DNA from: Prolixibacteraceae bacterium
GTDB lineage: Bacteria; Bacteroidota; Bacteroidia; Bacteroidales; Prolixibacteraceae
Reading direction: 5' to 3'
Length of the DNA: 64,000 nucleotides
Assembly (NCBI GenBank): GCA_003506435.1
Contig: DOAQ01000012.1
Coordinates: forward strand, 141,999-205,998
Part shown: positions 52,473 through 60,992 of the stretch, one piece after another
Position numbering within the stretch: position 1 is the first letter of the stretch
Layout of the letters: each line of letters starts with the position of its first letter
The notes under the pieces: generated by a model
Told to the model about the DNA's origin: nothing
What the model saw: the letters and a program-made list of their open reading frames with translations, nothing else
Database searches by the model: none
Position numbers and translations under genes: made by a program

Positions 52473-52561
52473 TTCTTTTTAATTTAATTTGTGATACAAT
52501 GTTTAAGCCGCAGCATCGCTTTCAATAACAACAGCTTAAAATTAATTTTTTAAAAGCTCGG

Positions 52562-52591
52562 CAAAAATAAACAAAAATCTTTGAAATTCAA
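52562..52591 (-). promoter_or_regulatory. rpsO promoter
   Basis: On the minus strand TTG (52589-52591), a 19-bp spacer, then TATTTTTG (52562-52569). This is a full match to the Bacteroidota promoter pattern. Predicted 5' leader about 83 nt. Confidence 0.55.
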
Positions 52592-52608
52592 GAGGGTAGT
52601 AAAAAATT

Positions 52609-53091
52609 TTATTCGTATTCCGGATGGATTTGCTGCCGAACAATTTCCCCGCTTTCGCTGAGTTCGAAAAAAGCCTCGAAAAAACTCTCTCCATCGAGCA
52701 GATGGGCGATAATTTCTTTTACAAACGGGATGTATTTCAGGTTGAACATGTTCAGCACTTCGACCCATTTCAGGCGTCCTTCGGCATTTTGCTGCAAATT
52801 GCCGTGAACAAATCCGGCTTCATAAACAAAGTAGATGGTCGGTTCCCCTTCAGCCGGATCAATGGTTTTCAGGATGCCTCTCAGTTTCAACCCGGCAATT
52901 TGAATTCCGGCTTTTTGCAAAAGGTTTGTCTTGCACGAAGCGGCTGTATCCTCGGCAAACAGGCAATCCGAATCGACACCCGAATGCAGGCGGGCATATT
53001 TCCCGGCGCCGTATTGCTGCAACAGGATCAGGTCGTTTTCGGCATCGAAAACAAAACAAAGGGTTTTTATCCGGTGTAAATTGTTTGCCAT
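52609..53091 (-). CDS. Nudix-like protein with degenerate Nudix box
   Basis: 160 residues. The beta-alpha layout resembles a MutT-type Nudix hydrolase: KTLCFVFDAENDLILLQQYGAGKYARLHSGV, then an AAS...LLQKAGI helix, TIYFVYEAGF, and LKWVEVLNMFNL where Nudix enzymes have their W-V/L end strand. The Nudix box is broken: where GX5EX7REUXEEXGU is expected the sequence reads GVDSDCLFAEDTAASCKTN, without the REUXEE metal-binding glutamates. Probably a non-hydrolytic binding protein, or no longer enzymatic. It is divergent from cobB. Confidence 0.7.
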   Translation of the reverse strand: MANNLHRIKTLCFVFDAENDLILLQQYGAGKYARLHSGVDSDCLFAEDTAASCKTNLLQKAGIQIAGLKLRGILKTIDPAEGEPTIYFVYEAGFVHGNLQQNAEGRLKWVEVLNMFNLKYIPFVKEIIAHLLDGESFFEAFFELSESGEIVRQQIHPEYE

Positions 53092-53105
53092 TTTTTTAAT
53101 AATAG

Positions 53106-53135
53106 ACCTGACAAGGTTTCAAATCCTTGTCAGGT
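53106..53135. repeat. REP-like 11-bp inverted repeat
   Basis: ACCTGACAAGG (53106-53116) and CCTTGTCAGGT (53125-53135) form a perfect palindrome around an 8-nt loop. It sits in the 5' leader of the Nudix-like gene just after its -7 box, in the divergent region with cobB. Confidence 0.55.
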
Positions 53136-53137
53136 TT

Positions 53138-53145
53138 CAAAGATA
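53138..53145 (-). promoter_or_regulatory. Candidate -7 box for the Nudix-like gene
   Basis: TATCTTTG on the minus strand is an exact TAnnTTTG match 46 bp before the start codon. No TTG at -33. Confidence 0.38.
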
Positions 53146-53223
53146 CAAATTCAGGACTTGTTTCCGTTGGTTTGTATAATTTTCAATTTACCTTTAGGCT
53201 GTCAATAAAAAACAACCGGAAAG

Positions 53224-53907
53224 ATGAAAAAACTGGTCGTATTGAGCGGGGCCGGGATGAGCCAAGAGAGCGGGATACGGACATTTCGCGACATGGGAGG
53301 ACTGTGGGAGGAATACGATGTTATGGAAGTGGCTACGCCCGAAGCCTGGCAACGCAATCCTGAGCTGGTGATGCGTTTTTACAACGACCGACGCAAACAG
53401 TTGTACGGGTGCTTGCCCAATGCCGGGCACATTGGTTTGTTCGAACTGGAGAAGGATTTTGATGTGGAAATCATCACCCAGAACGTGGATGACCTGCACG
53501 AACGGGCAGGCAGTTCGAAAGTGCTTCATTTGCACGGTGAACTAAAAAAAGTGCGCAGTCAGAAAGACCCCTCACTGATTTACGAACTGGATGGCTGGGA
53601 ACTGAAATTCGGTGATAAATGCGAAAAAGGAAGCCAGCTCCGGCCTCATATTGTTTGGTTTGGCGAAGCGGTCCCGGCAATGGACGAAGCTGTTTCGATT
53701 GCAGAAAAGGCTGATATTTTTGTGGTGATCGGCACTTCGCTGGACGTTTATCCGGCGGCAGGATTACTCTATTACACCCAACCCGATATCCCGATTTTTG
53801 TAATCGATCCTCACGAACCTCCCGTTTCAGGAAAAAATGTGATTTTTATTGAAGAAAAAGCAGGACGGGGAGTGGAAATTTTAAAAGAAAAACTGAAGGA
53901 GTTATGA
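53224..53907 (+). CDS. cobB: SIR2-family NAD-dependent protein deacylase (SIRT5-like)
   Basis: A 227-residue sirtuin. The NAD-binding GAGMSQESGIRTFRD (9-23), TQNVDDLHERAG (85-96), catalytic H104 in LHLHGEL, and VVIGTSLDVYPAA are all present. Y53 and R56 (FYNDRR) are the Tyr-x-x-Arg pair that lets class III sirtuins remove succinyl and malonyl groups. The four zinc cysteines are missing, as in other short bacterial CobB proteins; only a single Cys (KCEKG) is present in that region. The 3' end is made of heptanucleotide repeats shared with the next gene, whose ATG overlaps the stop codon. Confidence 0.94.
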   Translation: MKKLVVLSGAGMSQESGIRTFRDMGGLWEEYDVMEVATPEAWQRNPELVMRFYNDRRKQLYGCLPNAGHIGLFELEKDFDVEIITQNVDDLHERAGSSKVLHLHGELKKVRSQKDPSLIYELDGWELKFGDKCEKGSQLRPHIVWFGEAVPAMDEAVSIAEKADIFVVIGTSLDVYPAAGLLYYTQPDIPIFVIDPHEPPVSGKNVIFIEEKAGRGVEILKEKLKEL

Positions 53908-53961
53908 GTTATGAGTCACGAGTTATGAGTTGCGATTTACGATTTACGATTTACGATTTAC
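53899..53961 (+). repeat. Heptanucleotide tandem repeat array
   Basis: Nine contiguous 7-bp units: GAGTTAT, GAGTTAT, GAGTCAC, GAGTTAT, GAGTTGC, then four GATTTAC. The array covers the last codons of cobB and the start codon and first 20 codons of the outer membrane protein gene. Because 7 is not a multiple of 3, gain or loss of a unit shifts the downstream frame. Confidence 0.85.
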
Positions 53962-54590
53962 GATTGGGAAGTGTGTCCATCGCTTTTTTGTTTATGGTTG
54001 TATTGCTGGCAGGGTTGCAAACCAAATCGTACGGGCAGCGGTTTGAAGGCGGTATTTTGGGCGGTTTGAATGCGTCGCAGGTGGATGGCGACCATACCAC
54101 CGGGTATCACAAGCCGGGAGTTTTGGTTGGCGGATATGTACAAACCGATATCAGCCGAAGTATGTTTGTTGGCGCCGAATTAAAATATTCGCAAAAAGGG
54201 AGCCGCAAAAATCCTGATCCGAAAACACAAGATCAGGAGAAATACATTATGCGGCTAGGCTACATCGACGTGCCTGCTTATGTTGGAATCCGCACCGGCG
54301 AAACGGTTTCCATTTTTACAGGCTTGTCGTTTGGCTACCTGATGCACGGCACCGAATACGATAATTACGGAGAACTGGTTGAGATTGAACAGCGGGCTTT
54401 TAACGATTTCGATTTTCAGGCGTTTCTGGGTGTCCGTTTCGAATTGACCGACCGGATTAGCGTGGACGTGAGAGGCGCCTATTCGTTTTTGCCCATTCGT
54501 GATTTGCCCGGCGACCGGATCGATTACTGGTGGAATGATCAGTATAATAATGTGCTGAGCACTTCGATCCTTTACCGGCTCGACTTTTAA
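53904..54590 (+). CDS. Outer membrane beta-barrel protein (PorT-like)
   Basis: 228 residues as read from the ATG at 53904. A hydrophobic signal (SIAFLFMVVLLAGLQTKSYGQ) is preceded by about 20 residues encoded by the heptamer array. The mature part has an eight-stranded OmpA/PorT-type pattern: GGILGGLNASQVDGD, GVLVGGYVQTDIS, FVGAELKYSQKGS, LGYIDVPAYVGIRTG, FTGLSFGYLM, FQAFLGVRFELTDRISVDVRGAYS, ending LSTSILYRLDF. A GTG at codon 26 just after the array could be the true start, giving a normal-length signal peptide. The function within the envelope is unknown. Confidence 0.8.
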   Translation: MSYESRVMSCDLRFTIYDLRLGSVSIAFLFMVVLLAGLQTKSYGQRFEGGILGGLNASQVDGDHTTGYHKPGVLVGGYVQTDISRSMFVGAELKYSQKGSRKNPDPKTQDQEKYIMRLGYIDVPAYVGIRTGETVSIFTGLSFGYLMHGTEYDNYGELVEIEQRAFNDFDFQAFLGVRFELTDRISVDVRGAYSFLPIRDLPGDRIDYWWNDQYNNVLSTSILYRLDF

Positions 54591-54684
54591 GATGGCAATG
54601 GGAGAATAGAAGAATAGAAGAGAGGGAAACAATGGAAGACAATGGGAGACAATCGTTTTCAGTCGTTTTCAACTACTTTTTTGA

Positions 54685-55170
54685 ATGAATATTGATATTA
54701 CGAGAAATATGGACAAAAAGAAAAAAGCTGCCCGTTATAGCAGGATATACGATCAATTGACAAGCCTGCTGAAGAAGAGCAGTAATCCGCTTGCCCGCAA
54801 GGCAACTGTTATCGCGGTATTGCACCACAAAATGGAATACTTTTTCTGGACGGGTTTTTATATGCTCGTTGACGACGAGCTGACTGTGGAAATGTACCAG
54901 GGACCGGTTGCCTGCCAGGTTCTGGCAAAAGACAGAGGTGTTTGCCGGGCGGCAATCAATCAGCAAAAAACACTGGTGGTTGAAAATGTGGAAGAATTTC
55001 CGGGACATATTGCCTGTGACTCGCGGTCGAAATCGGAAATTGTAATCCCGCTGCGGAATTCTTTTGGCGAAATTACCGGCGTGTTGGATGTCGACAGCAA
55101 AGATCTGGCCTCGTTTGACGAAGTGGATGCCGAATGGCTCGAAAAAATATGTAAGTTACTCATTGGATGA
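54685..55170 (+). CDS. msrC: Free methionine-(R)-sulfoxide reductase (GAF domain)
   Basis: A 161-residue fRMsr. It reduces free Met-R-sulfoxide using catalytic cysteines in a GAF fold. C77, C87 and C111 have the same 10- and 24-residue spacing as the catalytic set of the E. coli enzyme, in the motifs GPVAC, GVC and PGHIACDSRSKSEIVIP. The C-terminal VLDVDSKDLASFDEVDAEWLEKI is also typical. ATG at 54685 gives the family length; Met9 (54709) is an alternative. Its stop codon lies inside a 41-bp palindrome. Confidence 0.93.
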   Translation: MNIDITRNMDKKKKAARYSRIYDQLTSLLKKSSNPLARKATVIAVLHHKMEYFFWTGFYMLVDDELTVEMYQGPVACQVLAKDRGVCRAAINQQKTLVVENVEEFPGHIACDSRSKSEIVIPLRNSFGEITGVLDVDSKDLASFDEVDAEWLEKICKLLIG

Positions 55171-55194
55171 CTCGAAGTCATCCAATGAGTAACT
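55154..55194. repeat. Perfect 19-bp inverted repeat with CGA loop
   Basis: Bases 55154-55172 are perfectly complementary to 55176-55194 around CGA. It overlaps the last five codons and the stop of msrC and ends 7 bp before the stop of the convergent plug-domain gene. No T-tract follows on either strand, so it is a very stable hairpin for both transcripts but not a standard intrinsic terminator. Confidence 0.85.
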
Positions 55195-55200
55195 ATATTC

Positions 55201-57570
55201 TTATTCAGTTACTTTGATCCGTTTTGTCGTGTAGCCAAACTGCCCGTTGTCAGCCATTCCTTCAACCGAAATGATGAAATCGGAAACAACATTCGGACCC
55301 GGTATTTTCAGTAATGCTTTTCCGGTATTATCAATAAAAAGCCGGCCATTCCACCATGCAGTTGTCCGCAAGCCAGTTTTTTCTGAAACCTGAAATTCCC
55401 GGGATATGCGGTAATCGCCATCATAGAGAACTGCGTCGGGCGTTTTTTCTTTTACCGGTTCTTCTATGTTTCCTCTTTTTGTTGTGATTTCAATAAGTCC
55501 CACCGAATTCAAACCCGTGTAACGCTGAATATCCATTGGTTGGGTCGAAACATTGATTTCCTCAATATCATGAGGATTGATGCCATTTAAAACCGAAGCA
55601 TCTTCTCCCATCTGCTGTCCGTCGACAACAATCAGTGCACCGCCCTGGGCATTGATCGAATTTTTTCCGCCAGGGAAAATAATTTTAGACCCTTCCAAAT
55701 CAAACGGTTTGATAATTTTAATCACCTCAAGCAGGTTGGTGCTGGTTTCCAAAAACTTTTTATACGAGTCGTTTTGTGGAATATCGCCTATTTTTCTTTT
55801 TGCCTTTTTCGAAATCAGCCCGTTGTTTGTCACAAAATAGTTTTCAGGAATAGTTGACACAACCGACACCGGTTTGATCTGATTGAGAGATTTTACTTTC
55901 TCTTTCAGGCTTGCTTCAAATTCTTCGGAAAATAAATTCTCCCCGGAAATGCTCAGTCTTTCAGTAGGTTTGGCGGCTTTAAAATTGGAGATACGCGACC
56001 AGTCGAAATTAGATAGTTCATTGGCAATAAGTAAATAGTCGAATGATCGTTTCAGGTCGTTGTCATCCGAAAAGCCGGTTTTTCCCGAAATAATCTTGTT
56101 CTTAAGAATGGTATTGAAGGTTATTTCAAATGGTAGTACCGGTCTCTGCATATCGTTACAAACAGCGTCGCTAAATAATACCCGGGCAATTCCCATAAGT
56201 GGCTGACCTTTTTCGTCAGTAAATTTAAGCTGAAGGTTGATTTCATCTTTTTTCGCTAGCGATTCAGGAACGGCAGAAATATCAATTTTCAGTTTCTCGT
56301 TCTTCGGGACATCAACCAATCGTTGGTTTAAGAGAAACCCTTCGGCAGAAAAAGAACTTAAAAGGACAATGCCCCGGGGCAATTCAGCAACCGGAACTTT
56401 CAACAGGCCGGTACCGTTTATCTGCAAATCGGCAGCCCAATATACTTCTGCTCCCTGCGAAGCCATTACGGATATTTTGTGCCCCGACTGATCGGCAAAT
56501 GACAGATTTAACCAAAAAAACTCTGCATCGGTTTTTGCTATCGACAGCGACGAACCTGTTGCATTCGTCTGCGGAAGCTGAAATTGCAGACCTTTTCCTT
56601 GTCCCTTAGTGATATGCAGTGAATACCTTACGTTCCGGGCCGCTTTCAACAAATAAAAGCCAAACCCTTCGCGAAAGGTTTTTACCGAATAGGCCATTTG
56701 GTTCTCCGAATCCCGGATTTCTCCCTCGATATGAACCGGGGTTCCCAGTTTGTCGGTAACGTAAAACCCAACTTTGGATGCCAGTTCAGGAATAATTGTA
56801 CCGCCTTCGGGATAAAAAGTAATATTCAACTGATCGGTTTCAGAAGCCAGTTGCACCGTTTCAACCGATTCCTTTTTGCTGTCGGATACCGAGAGGATAA
56901 AAGGCATTCCGGTTTGATTTTCAGGAATACGGAAACGGATCGCTGCATTGCCGGTGTCACCGGTTTTTAATTTGCCTTCTTCAACAATTTGCCCTCCCGC
57001 TGAAATGGTATACTCCAGTTTCTCGTTTTTAGCGACGCCTTTGGTGAGGCTTTTTGCCCGAATAGAAATTTCATTGTCAATTCCTTTTTGAAGAAACGCT
57101 TCTTTCTGAGCTACTGAAATTACCAGTGAGTTCTGATAAAACGGACGGATAATGATCTTCCGGAAGTAACTATTTTCCGCATTTTCCTGACCGGGTAAAA
57201 AGGCTGCAATAAAATAATTGCCTGCATTCAGATTATCGGGAAGTAAAAAATCGGCAGCGACAACACGTTCCTCTACCAAATATCTATCCGACAGAATGGT
57301 CGCCCCGTCAGGGCCCAAAAGCCGAACCTCCATTTCTTTTTGCACGGGTAAGGGTTGCGATTGGTCTGCATTCCAATACCAACATGAGACCCAGATGTTC
57401 TCGCCCGGCTGGTAGAAATCCTTATCGGTCTGTATAATAATTTGCTCTTTTGGATTAGCGGAATAATACAGCCCAAGTTGATCGATTACTTGGGACAATG
57501 CGCCTTTGGGCTGCGAAAAAACAGCGGGACATAAGAGGGAAAAAGAAAATGCAAAAAGGATTGTTTTCAT
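55201..57570 (-). CDS. MG2-like exported protein with orphan TonB plug domain
   Basis: 789 residues. A signal peptide (about 1-19) is followed by an alpha-2-macroglobulin MG2-like domain near the N-terminus (about 42-140: IIIQTDKDFYQPGENIWVSCWYWN). More immunoglobulin-like modules follow, ending with a TonB-receptor plug-like segment at about 640-710 (GGALIVVDGQQM, LNGINPHDIEEINVS, NSVGLIEITTKRG). No barrel follows; the last 80 residues are another beta-sandwich. Such proteins occur near TonB systems in Bacteroidota, and their role is unknown. Its start overlaps the upstream STN gene stop by 4 bp. Confidence 0.82.
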   Translation of the reverse strand: MKTILFAFSFSLLCPAVFSQPKGALSQVIDQLGLYYSANPKEQIIIQTDKDFYQPGENIWVSCWYWNADQSQPLPVQKEMEVRLLGPDGATILSDRYLVEERVVAADFLLPDNLNAGNYFIAAFLPGQENAENSYFRKIIIRPFYQNSLVISVAQKEAFLQKGIDNEISIRAKSLTKGVAKNEKLEYTISAGGQIVEEGKLKTGDTGNAAIRFRIPENQTGMPFILSVSDSKKESVETVQLASETDQLNITFYPEGGTIIPELASKVGFYVTDKLGTPVHIEGEIRDSENQMAYSVKTFREGFGFYLLKAARNVRYSLHITKGQGKGLQFQLPQTNATGSSLSIAKTDAEFFWLNLSFADQSGHKISVMASQGAEVYWAADLQINGTGLLKVPVAELPRGIVLLSSFSAEGFLLNQRLVDVPKNEKLKIDISAVPESLAKKDEINLQLKFTDEKGQPLMGIARVLFSDAVCNDMQRPVLPFEITFNTILKNKIISGKTGFSDDNDLKRSFDYLLIANELSNFDWSRISNFKAAKPTERLSISGENLFSEEFEASLKEKVKSLNQIKPVSVVSTIPENYFVTNNGLISKKAKRKIGDIPQNDSYKKFLETSTNLLEVIKIIKPFDLEGSKIIFPGGKNSINAQGGALIVVDGQQMGEDASVLNGINPHDIEEINVSTQPMDIQRYTGLNSVGLIEITTKRGNIEEPVKEKTPDAVLYDGDYRISREFQVSEKTGLRTTAWWNGRLFIDNTGKALLKIPGPNVVSDFIISVEGMADNGQFGYTTKRIKVTE

Positions 57571-59117
57571 TGCTGGTGTTTTAGGGTTGATTTTTTTGAG
57601 TTGGTTTTTTTTGCCGGACGGATGGCATTTCGCAGGTCTTCATTCGGTTTGATGGTATTGTAGCTTCCCCAGAATTCTTTGTCGAAATCTACGATCAATT
57701 CAGTAAAAATATCATCGGGATGAAATGACTCGGTGTGTTTAAAACGTTTTACATCGGTTTTTTCATAGTCGGTGACCAGTAAATCGGAAATGCTTGTATA
57801 AAACGAATTGATTTTATCGTCCCTGCTTTTCACTTTGAATTCAATCTGCGCTTTTGCTGTGTTGAAAAACCATTTGCCGTTGTCGGTTTTATAATTTACC
57901 TGGTAACTTACATCTTCGGGACGAACGTTGAACCCTTTTGGCTTCTTCTTGATCATCGACTCGCGGGCAATTTTCAGACCGGGTTTATCGTACCCGAAAG
58001 TTGCCTGTACCAATGCGGAAGTTTCCCTGTCGACATATAATTTTCCCTGATAGACCGATTGTTCGGACTTAACCGAAGGTTTAAATGCAATGACGTAGGT
58101 TGGCCGGTCGCGAAAAAAAATAACTTCCTCGATTTCGTATTTGTACAGGTCGAGTGATTCGGAGTTGAGAAAAGATTCCTGTGTTTTGATAACATCGAGA
58201 AGGGTGATGTAATACGGGCCACCTTGCATTTTAAAGTCGACCCACTTGAAAAGCGGTTCCTGCTTGTTTTTCCGGCCCCGTACAATGCGGGTCCGGTCTT
58301 CCCGATACTGGCTTCCGTACGAGGTTTTCAGAATTTCCATCACCGCTTCGGAAACATTGATGTATTTTCCGTCCTGCTGAAGCGTTTCACGGTAAAAGGA
58401 AGTCATCAGGTACGGTTCGGCAGGGTAATTCTGACCGATATTGGCCAGCATTTCATGAATGACATCGATTGCAGCAATTGACTTTACTTTAATTTCCTTT
58501 ATCCGGATGGAGACCGGACGAAGGAAAATACTGCTTCTTTCAAATTCGAAGTCGGGTATCGGCAGTAAATACTTCTGATAGGCAACGCAGGAAAAGACCA
58601 GGGTGTCTTTGCCTTTTTCCGCCGGAATTTTCAGATCGAACTCACCGTCGAGATTCGAAATTGTGCCGATGGGTTGGTTCCACAGCGAAACGCTTGCATA
58701 GGGAATTGGCGCGTTGCTTTCCAGATCAAGAATTTTTCCGCTCAGTAAAATAAACTGATTCTCTTTTTTGTCGGGTACTATTTCAATGGTTTTCTTTCCG
58801 GTTTCTTTGTAAATTATAATCTGGTCTTGCAAAACTTTGTACGACAGAGTTTCTTTAAAAATGGCATTCAATATTTTTTCGAGGCTTGTTTCGGAAAACG
58901 AAATATTTATTTTGCGGTTGGCCTGTGCCAGCACCGGGTCGTAGGAAAAAAAATAACCGGTTTGCCGGGTAATACTGTCGAGAACAGATGCTACCGGCAG
59001 GTCAGTCAGCCGAATTGACAATTTTGATTGTAAAACAGAATTACTCTCTTGCTGCCCGTTTACGAAAGACGGCCACAGCAAGAGAGTAATCAACAATATC
59101 CGGAATTTAAATTCCAT
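57567..59117 (-). CDS. Exported STN plus carboxypeptidase-regulatory-like protein
   Basis: 516 residues. A signal peptide (about 1-21) precedes an STN domain (about 32-105: LSIRLTDLPVASVLDSITRQTGYFFSYDP...SYKVLQDQIIIY). A CarboxypepD_reg-like domain (about 123-205: LLSGKILDLESNAPIPYASVSL...GEFDLKIPAEKG) follows. The rest is a large alpha/beta C-terminal region (210-516) with no barrel signature. STN domains normally sit on TonB receptors and contact FecR; here the domain is on a soluble or peripheral protein. Overlaps its downstream neighbour by 4 bp and abuts the upstream STN-protease gene, so it is part of one operon. Confidence 0.85.
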   Translation of the reverse strand: MEFKFRILLITLLLWPSFVNGQQESNSVLQSKLSIRLTDLPVASVLDSITRQTGYFFSYDPVLAQANRKINISFSETSLEKILNAIFKETLSYKVLQDQIIIYKETGKKTIEIVPDKKENQFILLSGKILDLESNAPIPYASVSLWNQPIGTISNLDGEFDLKIPAEKGKDTLVFSCVAYQKYLLPIPDFEFERSSIFLRPVSIRIKEIKVKSIAAIDVIHEMLANIGQNYPAEPYLMTSFYRETLQQDGKYINVSEAVMEILKTSYGSQYREDRTRIVRGRKNKQEPLFKWVDFKMQGGPYYITLLDVIKTQESFLNSESLDLYKYEIEEVIFFRDRPTYVIAFKPSVKSEQSVYQGKLYVDRETSALVQATFGYDKPGLKIARESMIKKKPKGFNVRPEDVSYQVNYKTDNGKWFFNTAKAQIEFKVKSRDDKINSFYTSISDLLVTDYEKTDVKRFKHTESFHPDDIFTELIVDFDKEFWGSYNTIKPNEDLRNAIRPAKKTNSKKSTLKHQQ

Positions 59118-60683
59118 TTAAAATACCTTTTTCAGGAAGAAGCTGGTTTTTAGTTCATTTCCGTTTCGAAGTACTTTCATGTTTATTTTTTTATCTTCCT
59201 TGCTTTGAAACATGAGGTTAATATCATTCAAAGTTAATGATTTATGGCTACTGTTGTTGATTTCCAGAATCTGGTCATTTTCAGATAGCCCGGCAAAATA
59301 GGCCGGAGAATTCTTCCGGATATTGGTAATTGTGAAGATCGGGATCCCGGGCATCGGGTTCGCAACTTCAATGCCGCTCATGTTGTAATTGAAGTCGTCT
59401 TTGACATCGCCGGTAGGTCTTAATACCAGCCGTTTGCCGGGGTAATCGAAAGTAACATAGAACCTGCGAAGGATTTCGGCTCCCAGTGTTCCGTTGCGGT
59501 CGTTGGACGTAATGAGCTGATCGATCAGTTCTCCTTCCGGATACGCAACAATCGGTTCATACAGGATCAGCGGACCAACCCATATTCCGCCGATTCTTCC
59601 TTTTTTTCCATACAGGTCGCCATTTAAACCGCGCCCCAGGAAAGTTTCAATGTGATTTTCGGGTAACCCGATCCGCTCATCGGAATTTACCGAAAGCCAA
59701 AGCGCATCGCTCGCACCGGTATCGACCAGCAGTTTTACGGGAACTTCCTCGTGTTTGTCGGTCATAATGCTGGTCCTCACGTAGGGTTTGTTCTGCTCAA
59801 AATGAAGCGGCATCACAATGTCCTTTTCGTTGGTTTTGTATTTGTAATTTTCCGGCTTCATTAACGTGAGCTTGTTGTTCGAATAATCAATTTTTATCAC
59901 ATAATCTTTGAAAAGGTTGAAGCCGATCAGTCCGTGAACAGGAATACCCAGAATGTGTGAAATCTGGAAATTTTCGTTGATGATCATCTGTATTTCCTGA
60001 TTGTATGCTGTCAGACCTTCAATGCCGATCTGATTATTTAATGAGCGATAGGCCATCATGGCTTCTCCTTCGCCAAGCCCTTTGATTTCAACCGGCTGCA
60101 AATAATTAAGATTCAGTTTGTTTACAAAAGGAAGTTCGGTAATGATCGGAAACCGGACGCCGGTATCGAGAATAAAATTCAGGGTATCGGAATTGTTGAT
60201 GTTTACCGGAATGATGATCAGGTTACTGGCCGTTTTGAAATTAATGGTTATCGACTTTTTCCGGGGATTTTCAAAAACGAAGCCGGTGTGTGTGCCCACC
60301 TGTTTTATCTTTTCTTCGTATTTTGCACTTTCCTCCATCGGAACGTAATCTCTTACCATCAGTATATTGTCTTCAATCTCGAAGAGCAGGTAAAAGTCTT
60401 TCATCAATTTATCCAACACGTACCGAATTGGTTTGTTGGAGATGTTCAGGTTGATGTTTTTCCCCTCTATCAATTTCGAGTTGTATGAATAATCGAGGTT
60501 GAAGTAGCCGCAAATTTTTTCAATAACATCGGAAAGTGGTTCATTTTCAGCAAAAATACTGATGTTTTGGTCAAGAATATTATCGCTTGGTTTTTGTTCC
60601 TGTGCAGCGACAGGCAACGTTCCGAGCAAGAATACAGTTATAATGGCGATGCTGAATGCCCGTTTTTGTTTAATTGTTTTCAT
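59118..60683 (-). CDS. Exported STN-retropepsin-PDZ protein
   Basis: 521 residues. A signal peptide (about 1-28) precedes an STN domain (about 40-110: ISIFAENEPLSDVIEKICGYFNLDYSYNS). Two retropepsin-like aspartyl protease halves follow, with ILDTG (D173) and LLVDTGASD (D321). A PDZ domain (about 430-515: IRKNSPAYFAGLSENDQILEINN) ends the protein. Aspartyl protease-PDZ proteins are frequent in Bacteroidota; fusion to an STN domain next to a FecR/ECF pair is striking. It could be a signal-responsive periplasmic protease that cleaves FecR, but that is an inference. Confidence 0.88.
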   Translation of the reverse strand: MKTIKQKRAFSIAIITVFLLGTLPVAAQEQKPSDNILDQNISIFAENEPLSDVIEKICGYFNLDYSYNSKLIEGKNINLNISNKPIRYVLDKLMKDFYLLFEIEDNILMVRDYVPMEESAKYEEKIKQVGTHTGFVFENPRKKSITINFKTASNLIIIPVNINNSDTLNFILDTGVRFPIITELPFVNKLNLNYLQPVEIKGLGEGEAMMAYRSLNNQIGIEGLTAYNQEIQMIINENFQISHILGIPVHGLIGFNLFKDYVIKIDYSNNKLTLMKPENYKYKTNEKDIVMPLHFEQNKPYVRTSIMTDKHEEVPVKLLVDTGASDALWLSVNSDERIGLPENHIETFLGRGLNGDLYGKKGRIGGIWVGPLILYEPIVAYPEGELIDQLITSNDRNGTLGAEILRRFYVTFDYPGKRLVLRPTGDVKDDFNYNMSGIEVANPMPGIPIFTITNIRKNSPAYFAGLSENDQILEINNSSHKSLTLNDINLMFQSKEDKKINMKVLRNGNELKTSFFLKKVF

Positions 60684-60992
60684 CTGGTTTATTTTTTCAA
60701 TGTTCCCTAATACAATTTCCGTATCGACGTTAACTTTCCAAAATAAATTTCAACGGATGGAATTCGCATGGTTAAGTAATTGATGATTTATAATTGACTA
60801 TTGATTATTGCACTCTGCATTGAACAACAGTGCCTTATACTGATTCCAATACAACATTAAATCATTCGTAAAACTTAAGAATCGTTCCCGTTGATAATTA
60901 TTCCATCCATGCTCATCTCATTGGTACGAATTTAGTAGGTTAAAAATCCGTTTTCAATAAAAAAACAGAAGCCGCAAACAATACTTGATGGG
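60684..60992. other. 309-bp gap between FecR and STN-protease genes
   Basis: AT-rich and without a gene. A low-complexity stretch around 60775-60830 repeats AATTGA/TTGATT-type words. It must include either the operon read-through from FecR or a promoter for the STN-protease gene. No convincing promoter or terminator was seen. Confidence 0.4.
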
